64,000 nucleotides of DNA from Alphaproteobacteria bacterium. Its GTDB lineage: Bacteria > Pseudomonadota > Alphaproteobacteria > RF32 > CAG-239. Below are positions 45,073 through 54,140 of this stretch, piece by piece. Within the stretch, counting starts at the first letter, position 1. Each line of letters opens with the position of its first letter. The position numbers and the translations under genes are program-made. Location: the NCBI GenBank assembly GCA_017445475.1, contig JAFSUB010000025.1, positions 1-64,000 of the forward strand, read 5' to 3'. Under the pieces are notes generated by a model, which made no database searches, was not told where the DNA came from, and saw nothing but the letters and a program-made list of their open reading frames with translations.

Positions 45073-46722
45073 CTAATATATCGGTCGTTGATCCAGCAAA
45101 CCGCACCAACGCTCCAGTTCATCTAAGTCAATATAACCCTTAAGCATACGTTCAATTGCCGCATCTCTTAAAGTCCGACCATCAAGCTCGCTGATCCAAT
45201 AATCAATCGCGCGCTTTGTATCGCCGTTAATCATCAATTGCAAAAACATCGCATCAGGCAAAATAATCTCCGGAACGCTCATACGCCCGCTAAAGCCCTT
45301 ATGCCCGCAACGTTTACAACCCTCGCCCCTAATATATGTGTTTTCAACACCATATTCACCCAAAGCCATTTGCAGACGCTCAAACGAAAGGTCTTGCTGG
45401 CGTTCTTTAACCGATTTTCGGCAATACGGGCACAACCTTCTGAACAAACGTTGAGAAATAAGCCCTTTCATCAATTCCGGATCACCCAATAAATAAGGCT
45501 GCATACCCATATCGCGCAAACGCGTAATAATGGCCGGTGCCGAGTTGGCGTGAAGCGTTGTCCAAACGCCGTGTCCGGAAAGCGCACCCTTAAATGTCAA
45601 CTCCGCCGCCGAGAGCGAACGAATCTCACCGACCATCAAAACATCTGGGTCTGAACGAAGTGCCGCGTTTAAGGCTTTTGTAAACTCAATTTCCTTGCTT
45701 TCTTCATCGTTTGCGTTTGTAACGGGCATTTGCCGTGCACCCGGAATAGGATACTCCGGCGGATCTTCCACGGTAATGAGGTTCAACTCAAAATTCTTTT
45801 CCTGCAACAGCTTAATCATATTTCTCTGCAAGGTTGTCGATTTTCCGGAACCCGTCGGACCGGCAATAATGTTCAGCCCAACCGGCGTTGCACGTAAGCG
45901 ATAAAACAACTTTTCTTCTCGTTCGCCAAAACCGAGCGCTCTCAAATCAGAGCTACCGTTCGGATTGTCATCGGCATACAAAAGACGCATAACCAAATAT
46001 TGCGAACCGAACGCAATTGGGTTAAACTGCAAACGAATGGCCAAAACGTTGTGCGGAAGCATCAGTTTTCCGTTTGAACCGCGAAGCGGCGTTTCGCCAA
46101 GTTTTTGCGCGCCCTGAAATTCGTTTTGTGCATAGTTTGAATCGGAAATATCAGATGAAGCAAAAACCGCACGGACAAACGACTCGCCCCACTCCCTGTT
46201 ATATTCCATCTGCCGCACCATCATACCGTTGATACGGAACATCACAATCGTTGAATCGGCAACCACAACGTGCACATCAGAAACTTTTTGCATAGCGGCG
46301 CGCGAAACAATGTTGATGAAATCAATCTGAATTTGCATCAAATCGCGGTCTTCATCGCTGACTTTTGCAAAGCCGGAACCACGCTCGGCATAAGCATATA
46401 TGGCATTTATTTCGTTCTGACTGACATATTGAGGCGGATTGATTTTAATTTTGCGGCGCTTAATGGTTTTTTCAAAGTTGTAAACCAAGCCATCAAACCG
46501 GTGATCTTGCGAAACAAAATATGTCCCGTCCGAAAACAGGGCCAAAAGTCGTCTTGTTTCGTCCGTGATGGAAAGTTCGGAGCCGTGCGCGGTTATAAGC
46601 TTGTTATCGCCCGAAAACAAGCGTTCCAGAATGTTAACGTCCTGCTTCTGATCCAAAGAGCTTTCGGCCAGATAAGAATTGCTTTGTTCCTTAACGTCTG
46701 TGTCCCCCTTGTTTTCAACCAT
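45073..46722 (-). CDS. pilQ: Type IVb pilus assembly ATPase PilQ (GspE family)
   Basis: The 549-residue ATPase has an N-domain (about 130-240) and a RecA-like domain with Walker A GPTGSGKST (288-296), Asp box ITVEDPPEYP, Walker B VLMVGEIRSLSAAEL and His box HANSAP. Four Cys in CPYC and CKRCG mark the zinc-binding C-terminal part typical of GspE/PilB. It powers pilin assembly. No separate retraction ATPase (PilT) is in the window. Confidence 0.92.
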   Translation of the reverse strand: MVENKGDTDVKEQSNSYLAESSLDQKQDVNILERLFSGDNKLITAHGSELSITDETRRLLALFSDGTYFVSQDHRFDGLVYNFEKTIKRRKIKINPPQYVSQNEINAIYAYAERGSGFAKVSDEDRDLMQIQIDFINIVSRAAMQKVSDVHVVVADSTIVMFRINGMMVRQMEYNREWGESFVRAVFASSDISDSNYAQNEFQGAQKLGETPLRGSNGKLMLPHNVLAIRLQFNPIAFGSQYLVMRLLYADDNPNGSSDLRALGFGEREEKLFYRLRATPVGLNIIAGPTGSGKSTTLQRNMIKLLQEKNFELNLITVEDPPEYPIPGARQMPVTNANDEESKEIEFTKALNAALRSDPDVLMVGEIRSLSAAELTFKGALSGHGVWTTLHANSAPAIITRLRDMGMQPYLLGDPELMKGLISQRLFRRLCPYCRKSVKERQQDLSFERLQMALGEYGVENTYIRGEGCKRCGHKGFSGRMSVPEIILPDAMFLQLMINGDTKRAIDYWISELDGRTLRDAAIERMLKGYIDLDELERWCGLLDQRPIY

Positions 46723-46746
46723 TTCCTCTTCACATAACCTTTCAAG

Positions 46747-48339
46747 TTATTTAACAAACATCGAGTTGCTCAGCGACGGCATCTGCTGGTCGCCGACAAG
46801 ATTAGCCCTCGGTTTAACAGCCGTTGTCTCGTTTCTGCCGCTTCTTCTTCTTGAAGCGGTCGCAGCATTATCTGCTTCAGGTTCCGTGCCTAATTTATCA
46901 GGCTCTGCCGCCAAAGCAGCCGTTGCCGTATATAAGAAATCTTTCAAACCGTTGCGGTCAAACTGAACATAGTTTTGTTGAATGTCCTCAATCGTATGTC
47001 CCGTTTGCAAAACGGTGCCTTTTTTGGCAATAAACGAATCACCTTGTTTGTTAATCAGCCTAACAAGCAAATTGTCCCCTTTGCCGATAATTTCCATAAT
47101 GGCATATTCTCGCGCAATGCTAACCGGCTTAATCAAATTGTCAGAAGCCGACTCCAAACCTTCAGGACCACCGGCAAACGGATTGCCCTGTCCCAAACGA
47201 AGCGCTGCTGCGTCTGCTTCAATTCGATTTTTAAGCTGCTCGTTTTGAATCATCATATTTTCAACAATACGATCGTGATTGCTTTTGGCCATTTCGGCAT
47301 TATGGAAAAGCTTTTCCGACTCAAGCGAAATATTTTCCAAATCGGCCGCATAGGCTTTTCTGATGGTGCGATTTGTTGTCTTAAGACCTTCAATCTCTTC
47401 ATAAAGCTTGGCATTTTCGTTTATCCATGCCTGCTTCTGTTCAAGCATTTGGTTCATATAAGCCGTCAACGCCTTGCGCTGTTTTAATTTTTCCAGCTCA
47501 ATTTCCTTTTGTTTCAAAGCAACCTGCTCTCTGATAACTTTTGCCTCCTGCTCTTTGCGCCATTCTTCCTGCTCGCGCAATCTGGCTTCTTCAGCCAAAC
47601 GCTTTTCCAAAGCTGCTTTTTCACGCACGGCCTTTGCCGCTTCAATCTCGTTGCGGATTTTCTCGCGCTTTAACTGCAATGTAAGCAACGTTGTCTGCTT
47701 TTCAATATCCGACATCTGTGTGAACAGATCATTGTTTGATTGAACCAACACGGCATCGCCAAACTTCAACTCCGGACTGATGTTTGCCACAGGATTATTT
47801 TCAATTTCCGGCACAACGTCCTGTGTGCCTTCTTCTTTTTTGTCCTGATTTCCGAAAAGCTCTGCAGAAAGCGGTTGAACCGCATCAAGCTTAGCATCTT
47901 CTGCCGGCAACGCGGCTTCACCCGTTTGCTCAAAGTTTTCCATAAAAGCCTCTACATTTTCGGCCGACGGTGCACTGACTGTTTCAAAATCAAGCCCCAC
48001 ATCTAAAGAGTTTTCCATAGATGTTTTCATTTCCTCATCAATTTGCCCGGCCGTATTGGGCACATCTTGCACGTTTTCTTTTGCCTTTTGCGCGGCCTCA
48101 TCAATGTTCTCCACTAAACTCTTTTGCGGAACAATGACACCTGTGTTTTCAAGGGGAATAACATCTTGTTCTTCGTTCAAACCGACAACAGCTTCCGCCT
48201 CCAAGGCGTCCGTCGGCAGAGAAATATCAACTTCATCTTCTAAAACAAGCTCTTGAGCCTTTGCTTGCGGAACACTCGCGCAAATCAAAGAAACCAAAGC
48301 GCTTGTGAGAATAGTTTTGTGTAAAAGTTTATAATACAT
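46747..48339 (-). CDS. pilP: PilP-like pilus biogenesis protein with long coiled coil
   Basis: The 530-residue product starts at the ATG with AAGGAG 7 bases upstream; a longer frame is possible. It has a signal peptide (cleavage about QAKAQ), an acidic region, a long coiled coil (about 205-390, rich in Glu/Lys/Gln) and a C-terminal PilP domain. PilP motifs are AREYAIMEIIGKGDNLLVRL, KKGTVLQTGHTIEDI and FDRNGLKDFL. PilP of R64 is about 150 residues; here the coiled-coil extension is unusual. PilP links the inner-membrane components to the secretin. Its start overlaps the pilO end by 11 bp. Confidence 0.78.
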   Translation of the reverse strand: MYYKLLHKTILTSALVSLICASVPQAKAQELVLEDEVDISLPTDALEAEAVVGLNEEQDVIPLENTGVIVPQKSLVENIDEAAQKAKENVQDVPNTAGQIDEEMKTSMENSLDVGLDFETVSAPSAENVEAFMENFEQTGEAALPAEDAKLDAVQPLSAELFGNQDKKEEGTQDVVPEIENNPVANISPELKFGDAVLVQSNNDLFTQMSDIEKQTTLLTLQLKREKIRNEIEAAKAVREKAALEKRLAEEARLREQEEWRKEQEAKVIREQVALKQKEIELEKLKQRKALTAYMNQMLEQKQAWINENAKLYEEIEGLKTTNRTIRKAYAADLENISLESEKLFHNAEMAKSNHDRIVENMMIQNEQLKNRIEADAAALRLGQGNPFAGGPEGLESASDNLIKPVSIAREYAIMEIIGKGDNLLVRLINKQGDSFIAKKGTVLQTGHTIEDIQQNYVQFDRNGLKDFLYTATAALAAEPDKLGTEPEADNAATASRRRSGRNETTAVKPRANLVGDQQMPSLSNSMFVK

Positions 48340-49612
48340 AGATTGCTCCTTCGTAATGCCAGCTGTTGCTGTGTGCGTCATATTTTATAACATTAAGTGT
48401 AAGTCCTGAAAATTTGGTTAATATATCAAACCACTCTTTCGGATCGTGTTTTGATGAAAACGAAAATTTAACGGATCTGTAAATGTTTTTCTGCGGCGAT
48501 GTCCACGTCTGCGTGCTCAAAGAAACGTGCATTTGCAAACCTTGGAAAAGGTCGTTTAACGTGTTCACGATTTCCACCGCATTTTTTGTCGGCGGAGAGT
48601 TAAATGTCCTAACCTTTTCAATGGGCACCGAAACCACAATTTCTCTACCGTTTGCCGAAATGGACTTGTTTGAAAACGTAACGCCCGATTCGTTTAAGGC
48701 CTTATCTATCCAAGAAAGTCTTCCGATTTGCATATGCCAAGACGTAACCAAACCTTCCGATGTGCACGTTATACCGCCGATACGCCATCCCGGCGTAGGT
48801 ATGGAAACAACATCTTGAACCGCTTTGAAACAATAGCTCAAAACCTGAACCGGATCCTCGGTCGACTCCCAAGGCTTCGGCTCGGGCGGCGGCGGTGCCG
48901 GTTGAATTTTTTTAATTGTTTTCGGCGGCACAACCGGTTTAATGGGTTCTTGCATGAAAAACAGCGAAAACATCGTATATAAAAACCAAACCAAAACAAG
49001 CGCCGCGGCAGCTACAACCGCAAAAAGTTTCGGTCCGCGCAAGGCGTGAATCTTTTTAAGCGTTTGTCTGGGTGCACCGTCTAAAAGTGTTTCAACCGGA
49101 ATTTCCTTTGCGTCTTCAATCTGCCATTCATCGGGAGCAATTTTATATCCCCAATCCGGAACGGCAAGCATAGACGTAAACTGTTCTTTGGCTTCCTGTT
49201 CGCTGTAAAAAAGCATATCGCCGTCAGATAAGATAACATCATTTCTAACGCAAACATACCACCAACCCTGATCAACCTTAAAAACAGCCAAAAACGAAGA
49301 AGTGTCGGAAAGCGCCCCAATCACACCGATGGCTGCGGCCGGCATACCTTTCTGATAGCCTTGCTCGGAAATACACATACCAAATTGCGGCGACCTGCCT
49401 TTTTTAAGGCAGAACAAATCGGCGCCTTCCAAAACATTTTCAGCCGCTTCAATAATTTCGGTATACGGATCGTCGCTGTTGCGCAAGGGTTGCCAAAACA
49501 GAGAAGTCGCATACGTTGTGCCGTTGACTTTGAAATTTGTTCCCAAAATCTTTTCCGACTCGTCCCCGTAGGGCGAAGTGTTTGTGTTTTCAAAATTAGC
49601 GTCTTCTAGCAC
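48329..49612 (-). CDS. pilO: Type IVb pilus protein PilO2
   Basis: The 427-residue protein matches the PilO protein of R64-type pili (PilO2), distinct from PilO of type IVa pili. It has an N-terminal cytoplasmic domain (about 25-190: TYATSLFWQPLRN, WWYVCVRNDVIL), one transmembrane helix (about 196-218), a Pro-rich linker (PAPPPPEPKP) and a periplasmic domain with WRIGGITC and the long amphipathic C-terminus. It starts with GTG preceded by AAGGA. It probably forms part of the assembly platform. Confidence 0.82.
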   Translation of the reverse strand: MLEDANFENTNTSPYGDESEKILGTNFKVNGTTYATSLFWQPLRNSDDPYTEIIEAAENVLEGADLFCLKKGRSPQFGMCISEQGYQKGMPAAAIGVIGALSDTSSFLAVFKVDQGWWYVCVRNDVILSDGDMLFYSEQEAKEQFTSMLAVPDWGYKIAPDEWQIEDAKEIPVETLLDGAPRQTLKKIHALRGPKLFAVVAAAALVLVWFLYTMFSLFFMQEPIKPVVPPKTIKKIQPAPPPPEPKPWESTEDPVQVLSYCFKAVQDVVSIPTPGWRIGGITCTSEGLVTSWHMQIGRLSWIDKALNESGVTFSNKSISANGREIVVSVPIEKVRTFNSPPTKNAVEIVNTLNDLFQGLQMHVSLSTQTWTSPQKNIYRSVKFSFSSKHDPKEWFDILTKFSGLTLNVIKYDAHSNSWHYEGAIYVL

Positions 49613-49631
49613 TTCTTTATTCCTTTGCTGA

Positions 49632-51236
49632 CTATTTCATTCTTGATTCCGGAACCAAAGGTGAATCCAAAACAACAGGCGTTAACATAATCACCAAAAT
49701 GCTTCGATTTTGATTTGCCGAAACAGTCCCGCCCAACAACGAATTTTCTGCCGAGCCCACACCGGCTTTCTGGGTAAAACTTTCAACACGTTCATAACCG
49801 GTCAAAATAAGCGTTTCTCCCGTTTTCATGGCCACTTCCTGCGTAAATCCGCGCGTCTCGATAATCGGGTTTTGAATAAACTCACCGCCACTCGGATTGC
49901 TTGTTAAGCTCACCTTTTGAAGCTCAATCAAATCGGAAAGCGTTAAGTTGAACATCAGCAGTAAGCGACCGTGCTCTAAAATACGCGGCAAAATATCAAG
50001 CGTGAAACCCGTTTCAATTTCTTTGGTTTCGGTTGACAGATCATAATAGTTGCCGTCGCTTCCGGAGTTTGTTTTTGTAATTTCCGAAATATAGTTTTGC
50101 GTTTTCACAACCTGAAGCGGTGCCGGCTTATTGTTAAGCGTCGTAACCGTTCCGCTTGTAACCAAGCTTGCTTTGCCGATTTCCGACAGGGCCTGAATTG
50201 CGCTATCAATACTCCAAGAACCTGCCAAAACAGTCATGTGTAAATTGTTGAACAAACCATCTTGTCCGCCTGCGCCTGCAATATCAACACCTTTGATATG
50301 GTCGTTATTACCGCCCAAAAATACAGCGTTCAAATCCAAACCGTATTTATCCGAATCTGTAACACTAACCTGCAAAACCTTAACGCTGATGGCCACCTGA
50401 CGCGACAAGCGCACGTTTTGCTCATGAACAAACTTTGCAACTTTTCTAATGTCATTAGGCGTTCCGGTTAAAGTGATGATACCGCTTGATTGATCAGTTG
50501 TCATCTGTGCGCCCTGCGAAATCATCGACTTAATAGAGTTTTCAATCGTTGACCATAAATCAATATTTGCCGAATTTGAAAGCGAAACAGAAGATGAACC
50601 CGTGCCACTGCTTTGCGAAGAACCGCCGATTGAAACGGACAAACTCGGTTTTGTCGGCAATGTATAAAGCGTAAACGACTTTGTAATGTATTTATAGAAA
50701 TAAATCTGTTTCTTGTCATACTTCCACCAAATGCCGAAACGGTTGCAAACTTCGTCAAGCAAACCGCTCAAAGGCCCTTTGTAAGACACAAGCATTTTGC
50801 TTGAATCGGTCCATTGTGCACCAATATCTTTCAGGTTCGGCTTGTTGCTATCGGCCTGTTGCTGAACAGCACCGTCAAGCTCTTGCTCATAACGCACCGA
50901 AATTGAGGTTATCTTATGAATCATCGACCCGATTTCATACAACGTAATCGGCCTGTTGCTGATAAGCGTAATTCCGTCAGGCGTTTCAAGATATGAAGGA
51001 ATGGGATCACCCTCATATTCAACCTCGCTGGAATCGCCAAGCCAAATATCATCATTAACCCGCACCACATCTGTGTTTGCCAAATCCGTCGGACGTTGTG
51101 CTTCGTGTTTTAAGGCGGCCGTATTCTCAATCTCGCGGTCAAGTGTGGCGTCCATATCGGTTGTAAGCGAGCAGGCAACCAAAGCCGCTGTTGCAACCAG
51201 AGCCAGTGTCAGGCTTAATTTTTTAGTTATACGCAT
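49632..51236 (-). CDS. pilN: Type IVb pilus secretin PilN
   Basis: The 534-residue outer-membrane secretin has a lipoprotein signal (hydrophobic 6-22, lipobox near LVACS). N-domains extend from about 60 to 260 (IWLGDSSEV, a VRYEQEL STN-like segment, and a Ser/Gly-rich linker). The secretin core runs from about 280 to 520, with VAISVKVLQVSVTDSDKYGLDL, GFTLDILPRI and IILTGYERV-like text near GETLILTGYE. The start ATG at 51236 has GGAGG 6 bases upstream. It overlaps the TcpQ-like gene by 14 bp. Confidence 0.9.
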   Translation of the reverse strand: MRITKKLSLTLALVATAALVACSLTTDMDATLDREIENTAALKHEAQRPTDLANTDVVRVNDDIWLGDSSEVEYEGDPIPSYLETPDGITLISNRPITLYEIGSMIHKITSISVRYEQELDGAVQQQADSNKPNLKDIGAQWTDSSKMLVSYKGPLSGLLDEVCNRFGIWWKYDKKQIYFYKYITKSFTLYTLPTKPSLSVSIGGSSQSSGTGSSSVSLSNSANIDLWSTIENSIKSMISQGAQMTTDQSSGIITLTGTPNDIRKVAKFVHEQNVRLSRQVAISVKVLQVSVTDSDKYGLDLNAVFLGGNNDHIKGVDIAGAGGQDGLFNNLHMTVLAGSWSIDSAIQALSEIGKASLVTSGTVTTLNNKPAPLQVVKTQNYISEITKTNSGSDGNYYDLSTETKEIETGFTLDILPRILEHGRLLLMFNLTLSDLIELQKVSLTSNPSGGEFIQNPIIETRGFTQEVAMKTGETLILTGYERVESFTQKAGVGSAENSLLGGTVSANQNRSILVIMLTPVVLDSPLVPESRMK

Positions 51237-51924
51237 TTTCATCCTCCATTGTTTCAACGACTAACACGCGATTTCCTTTATAAAATGTGGCGACAGGCGC
51301 CGGTCTTGCTCTTGCAAAAGCTCTGATTAAAGCCGAGCTCACATCGGCAAAGCGTCCTCTGAACATAGCGCCCGCACTCAAAACATAATTTCTGTTTGTG
51401 TTCCAAACCAAACGCCAGCCTGATTGTTCGCTCCACTCAGTCAAAAGAGCTTTAAGATTTTGCCCTTCCTCGGCATACCAGTCTTGAACAGGGTCTTCAA
51501 CAGAAGTTTTTTCAGTTTCAGTTTCGGTTTCCGCTTCCACAACTTCCGCAACCACAATTTCGTCTGTTTGCTCTAAAGCAACATTTTCTTCCAAAGGCTG
51601 CTCGGCAGCTTTTTGCTCACTTTCTTCAACATATTGCTCGTAGGTGATAACCTCATTGTCAATTGAGGGCGGAACGGCCGCAGACAAATTGTTGCCGGCA
51701 CCCGACTGCGAAACACGCTGATCTCGGGGCGAAAGTTCGCCGTATTGCCTAAAATCGGCACGTGTTTGCGTATAGTTCACAAACGGATCTTTCTGGCAAT
51801 CGACACAAAGCTGTTGCGGCTTTTCTTCGGTAGCTCCCTCAGGTTTTGCCGTTTGGTGTAAAGCACAGGCCGATAAGGCCAAAAGCGCCGTTATACAAGC
51901 AAGGGTGGTTTTTTTATCGTTCAT
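51223..51924 (-). CDS. pilL: PilL/TcpQ-like pilus lipoprotein
   Basis: The 233-residue product starts at MNDKKTTLACITALLALSACA, a lipoprotein signal with lipobox LSAC; AAAGGA precedes the ATG. A low-complexity Glu-rich linker covers about 80-155. The C-terminal domain (about 160-225: LKALLTEWSEQSGWRLVWNTNRNY and FADVSSALIRAFA in short) is a TcpQ/PilL domain that binds secretins. It would chaperone or stabilise PilN, and the two overlap. The name is by domain and position; R64 PilL is longer. Confidence 0.78.
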   Translation of the reverse strand: MNDKKTTLACITALLALSACALHQTAKPEGATEEKPQQLCVDCQKDPFVNYTQTRADFRQYGELSPRDQRVSQSGAGNNLSAAVPPSIDNEVITYEQYVEESEQKAAEQPLEENVALEQTDEIVVAEVVEAETETETEKTSVEDPVQDWYAEEGQNLKALLTEWSEQSGWRLVWNTNRNYVLSAGAMFRGRFADVSSALIRAFARARPAPVATFYKGNRVLVVETMEDENAYN

Positions 51925-52046
51925 CTTAAAATCCTTTAAAATTTTGACCATTTTGTTTTTCCAATCATACAAACTCTGTTTTAAATAATCAAGTGATTTG
52001 GCTGACTTATTATCACGAATGCAAATAATTTAGCGTCAAATCAACC

Positions 52047-53699
52047 TCATTTTAATGCTGCGTCCTTCTCTTTGTTGTTAAAACGAATATTCCTAATAAT
52101 AAATGAATTCGGCTCGCGAGACGTGAAAATCGTATTGATTTTGCGATAATCGACACCGCGCGCACTGAATATACTCGCAAGAAGATTAAGCCTTTTTTGC
52201 TGTAAAGCATACGAGCTTGTGCCGTCAATTCGAACCTCAATGTAAACATCATCATTGTCCCGAGCATTATCGGCAAACGCATATATCCATCTTAATGTTT
52301 GTCCCGATATCTCGGCACGGTTCGGCGCAAATGAAAGCCGAAGCTCTGCCGGCATAATCGGCATCGTCTGAACAGTCGAATAGTCCTCATCGCCGCCCAA
52401 AGCCGAAAAGATTTTATCTTTGAAAGATTTTTGACCGGTTTTCTTTGCTTGAGAGACTTTAGCCTTGTCCTTCTTGTCTTTGCCTTCATCATCTGTTTCT
52501 TGTTTGTTTTTGTCTTTTGAAAACCAAGAGCGAATGCTTTTAAACAAACCCGTATTTTCATCATCGTTTTCCAATCGAGACGAGGCTTTCTTTTTCTTTT
52601 CAACAAGCGCCTTTTCTTTCGGCGACGACGTCAAATCGGGCGTTAAATCCGCATCGTTTGCAATATCTTCCGGAATTGGAATCAAGATGTTTTGTATCAT
52701 CTGATAAGCCAAATTTTTTTCATCGTCTTTCTTTTTAAGCAAGGGCTCCGAAAACGCCTGCTCAATGTTTTTTTCGTCGTCTGTTTGCGGCAAAACGGAA
52801 ACCACGTTTTGTTCATCTTTAGCCGCATATTCTTCAACAACGGCCTGATTTTTGGCATGTTTGTTGCCTTTTGCAACCACCCACGGACTATCGGTTGAAA
52901 CATCGGCTGCTGTTTGTGCAAAATCCTGCGTCGCCTCGGCCGCATTCGAAACAACCCACGCACTTTCATCAACTTCCGAAACATCGTTTTGCGCGGATAT
53001 GTCAAACATATCGGCCAATTCGCTTTTTTTCACATCGGCATCGGCAATCGTTTTGTCCGGTGCCAAAATGTCCGGTTCTTCCATCGCGGCCACCAAAACA
53101 TTCGGCTCGAGCATCGCAATATTCGAAGCTGACGCATTTTGAGAAACTTCAATATTCTGATACAAAACCTCTCCGCTTTCTGTTAAGGGAATTTCATCGT
53201 CAGATGAAAGCAACGCAACATCAACATTTTCCGCCTCAATCGAACTCTCGGCTGTTTCAAGCGGCGCATAAACCACACCGCTTGCAAGATGCTCCGGAAT
53301 ATCAATCGGCGTGGCTGCCGTGTCTTCCGCATCAAGCTCAACTTCCGTTGCTAAGGCAAAATCAACATTAAGAGAACTTTCTTTTTCTTTTGCTTCAAGC
53401 CTGTTTTGATTTTCTGTAACACTCGGCTCAACCTCCATGGGCGCCGGCTCCGATGCCACCAAATCACCGAGAGCGGAAACATCAATTGTCTCACTGCCCG
53501 CAAGCTTGCCTGAAAGTTGACTTTCTAAATCAACCACCGGTTCAGCAAAAAGAGAAATATTTTTAGTCTTGTTTTTTTGGTTTGATGAAGATTCCGGCTC
53601 AGCTGCGGGCGCGCGCAAAACCGCTTTTTGAACAAGTCCCACCGCCAAAATTGAAAAAATAAAACTGCAAACAAAATTTCTGATGTTATTTTTTTGCAT
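52047..53699 (-). CDS. Acidic membrane protein with C-terminal OmpA-like domain
   Basis: This 550-residue protein is the first gene of the pilus operon. It has an N-terminal membrane anchor (about 10-28), then a highly acidic, low-complexity region of nearly 400 residues (rich in Glu, Asp, Ala, Val). A C-terminal domain (about 440-545) resembles an OmpA/MotB peptidoglycan-binding fold: LRLSFAPNRAEISGQTLRWI, EVRIDGTSS and QQKRLNLLASIFSARGV. It may anchor the pilus machine to the cell wall. I do not know a close named homologue, and the pilus link is inferred from the operon. Confidence 0.65.
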   Translation of the reverse strand: MQKNNIRNFVCSFIFSILAVGLVQKAVLRAPAAEPESSSNQKNKTKNISLFAEPVVDLESQLSGKLAGSETIDVSALGDLVASEPAPMEVEPSVTENQNRLEAKEKESSLNVDFALATEVELDAEDTAATPIDIPEHLASGVVYAPLETAESSIEAENVDVALLSSDDEIPLTESGEVLYQNIEVSQNASASNIAMLEPNVLVAAMEEPDILAPDKTIADADVKKSELADMFDISAQNDVSEVDESAWVVSNAAEATQDFAQTAADVSTDSPWVVAKGNKHAKNQAVVEEYAAKDEQNVVSVLPQTDDEKNIEQAFSEPLLKKKDDEKNLAYQMIQNILIPIPEDIANDADLTPDLTSSPKEKALVEKKKKASSRLENDDENTGLFKSIRSWFSKDKNKQETDDEGKDKKDKAKVSQAKKTGQKSFKDKIFSALGGDEDYSTVQTMPIMPAELRLSFAPNRAEISGQTLRWIYAFADNARDNDDVYIEVRIDGTSSYALQQKRLNLLASIFSARGVDYRKINTIFTSREPNSFIIRNIRFNNKEKDAALK

Positions 53700-53883
53700 C
53701 GTTTTTGTTGTTACTCCAGAATCTCAAAAGTCCGCCAAACAGGCATTTATAAAGCCTTTTTGCGGTGCTTTTACGGGTTTACCTTTTCTAAATCTAGCAT
53801 AGAGTGTGTTAAAATTTGTTTAATAAGCCCCTTTGCTTATTTATCAAAACAAACAACTTTTCAAATTTTATAATGTCATGCTT

Positions 53884-53905
53884 TTTTTTGCCTGTCGGCA
53901 AAAAA
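53884..53905. repeat. Palindromic repeat, copy 2
   Basis: A 9-bp stem TTTTTTGCC with its complement encloses TGTC. The 22 bp are the exact reverse complement of 169-190, 53.7 kb away. It is preceded by GTCATGC as in copy 1. It separates the pilus operon from the small-RNA promoter and could stop transcription both ways. Confidence 0.75.
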
Positions 53906-53923
53906 GGGTTACAGTTTTTTTTC

Positions 53924-53952
53924 TTTACATTTAAAACAAATCTTTGCATAAT
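53924..53952 (+). promoter_or_regulatory. Sigma70-type promoter of a small RNA
   Basis: TTTACA (53924-53929) and CATAAT (53947-53952) are 17 bp apart, each five of six to consensus. Transcription would start near 53959, just before the structured segment. Confidence 0.7.
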
Positions 53953-53958
53953 AAACCT

Positions 53959-54111
53959 GTAGCCGGTTGGCTATGGTGTTTAGTAGACATCTTCGTAATA
54001 TCAACTCCACATTGGGGAGTGGGCGATATAAGGCATTGCGCGAATCAGTCCATCTGTGTTACGACAGTTTACTAGCTCCCCGTTTTGAGATTTTTTTCAA
54101 AACGGTTTTTT
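53959..54111 (+). ncRNA. Structured small RNA of about 150 nt (6S-like candidate)
   Basis: The segment has a near-consensus promoter and ends in an intrinsic terminator, with no reading frame. It can fold into a long rod. TAGTAGAC (53981-53988) pairs with GTTTACTA (54067-54074, one G-U). CGTAA just after it pairs with TTACG. Inside is a local hairpin ACTCC/GGAGT. A 5' hairpin TAGCC/GGCTA is also present. Size and rod shape recall 6S RNA, but I do not recognise a 6S core sequence, so this is a candidate and not an identification. It does not match tmRNA, SRP RNA or RNase P RNA. Confidence 0.6.
54080..54111 (+). terminator. Intrinsic terminator of the small RNA
   Basis: A 9-bp stem CCGTTTTGA (54080-54088) pairs with TCAAAACGG (54097-54105), followed by six T. 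It ends the small RNA and lies 30 bp before the next gene. Confidence 0.85.
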
Positions 54112-54140
54112 CATTAAAATAAAAACAGGAGTTAAAAAAA

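Larger units (their letters stand above)
53700..53958. other. Divergent intergenic region with small-RNA promoter
   Basis: The stretch carries the pilus operon promoter on the minus strand (not pinned), the palindrome at 53884-53905 and a strong plus-strand promoter at 53924-53952. No gene is visible. Confidence 0.55.

Noticed and set aside
53959-54111. Identification of the small RNA as 6S RNA
   Set aside because: Length and rod shape fit, but I cannot see a recognised 6S core sequence, so I left the class open.
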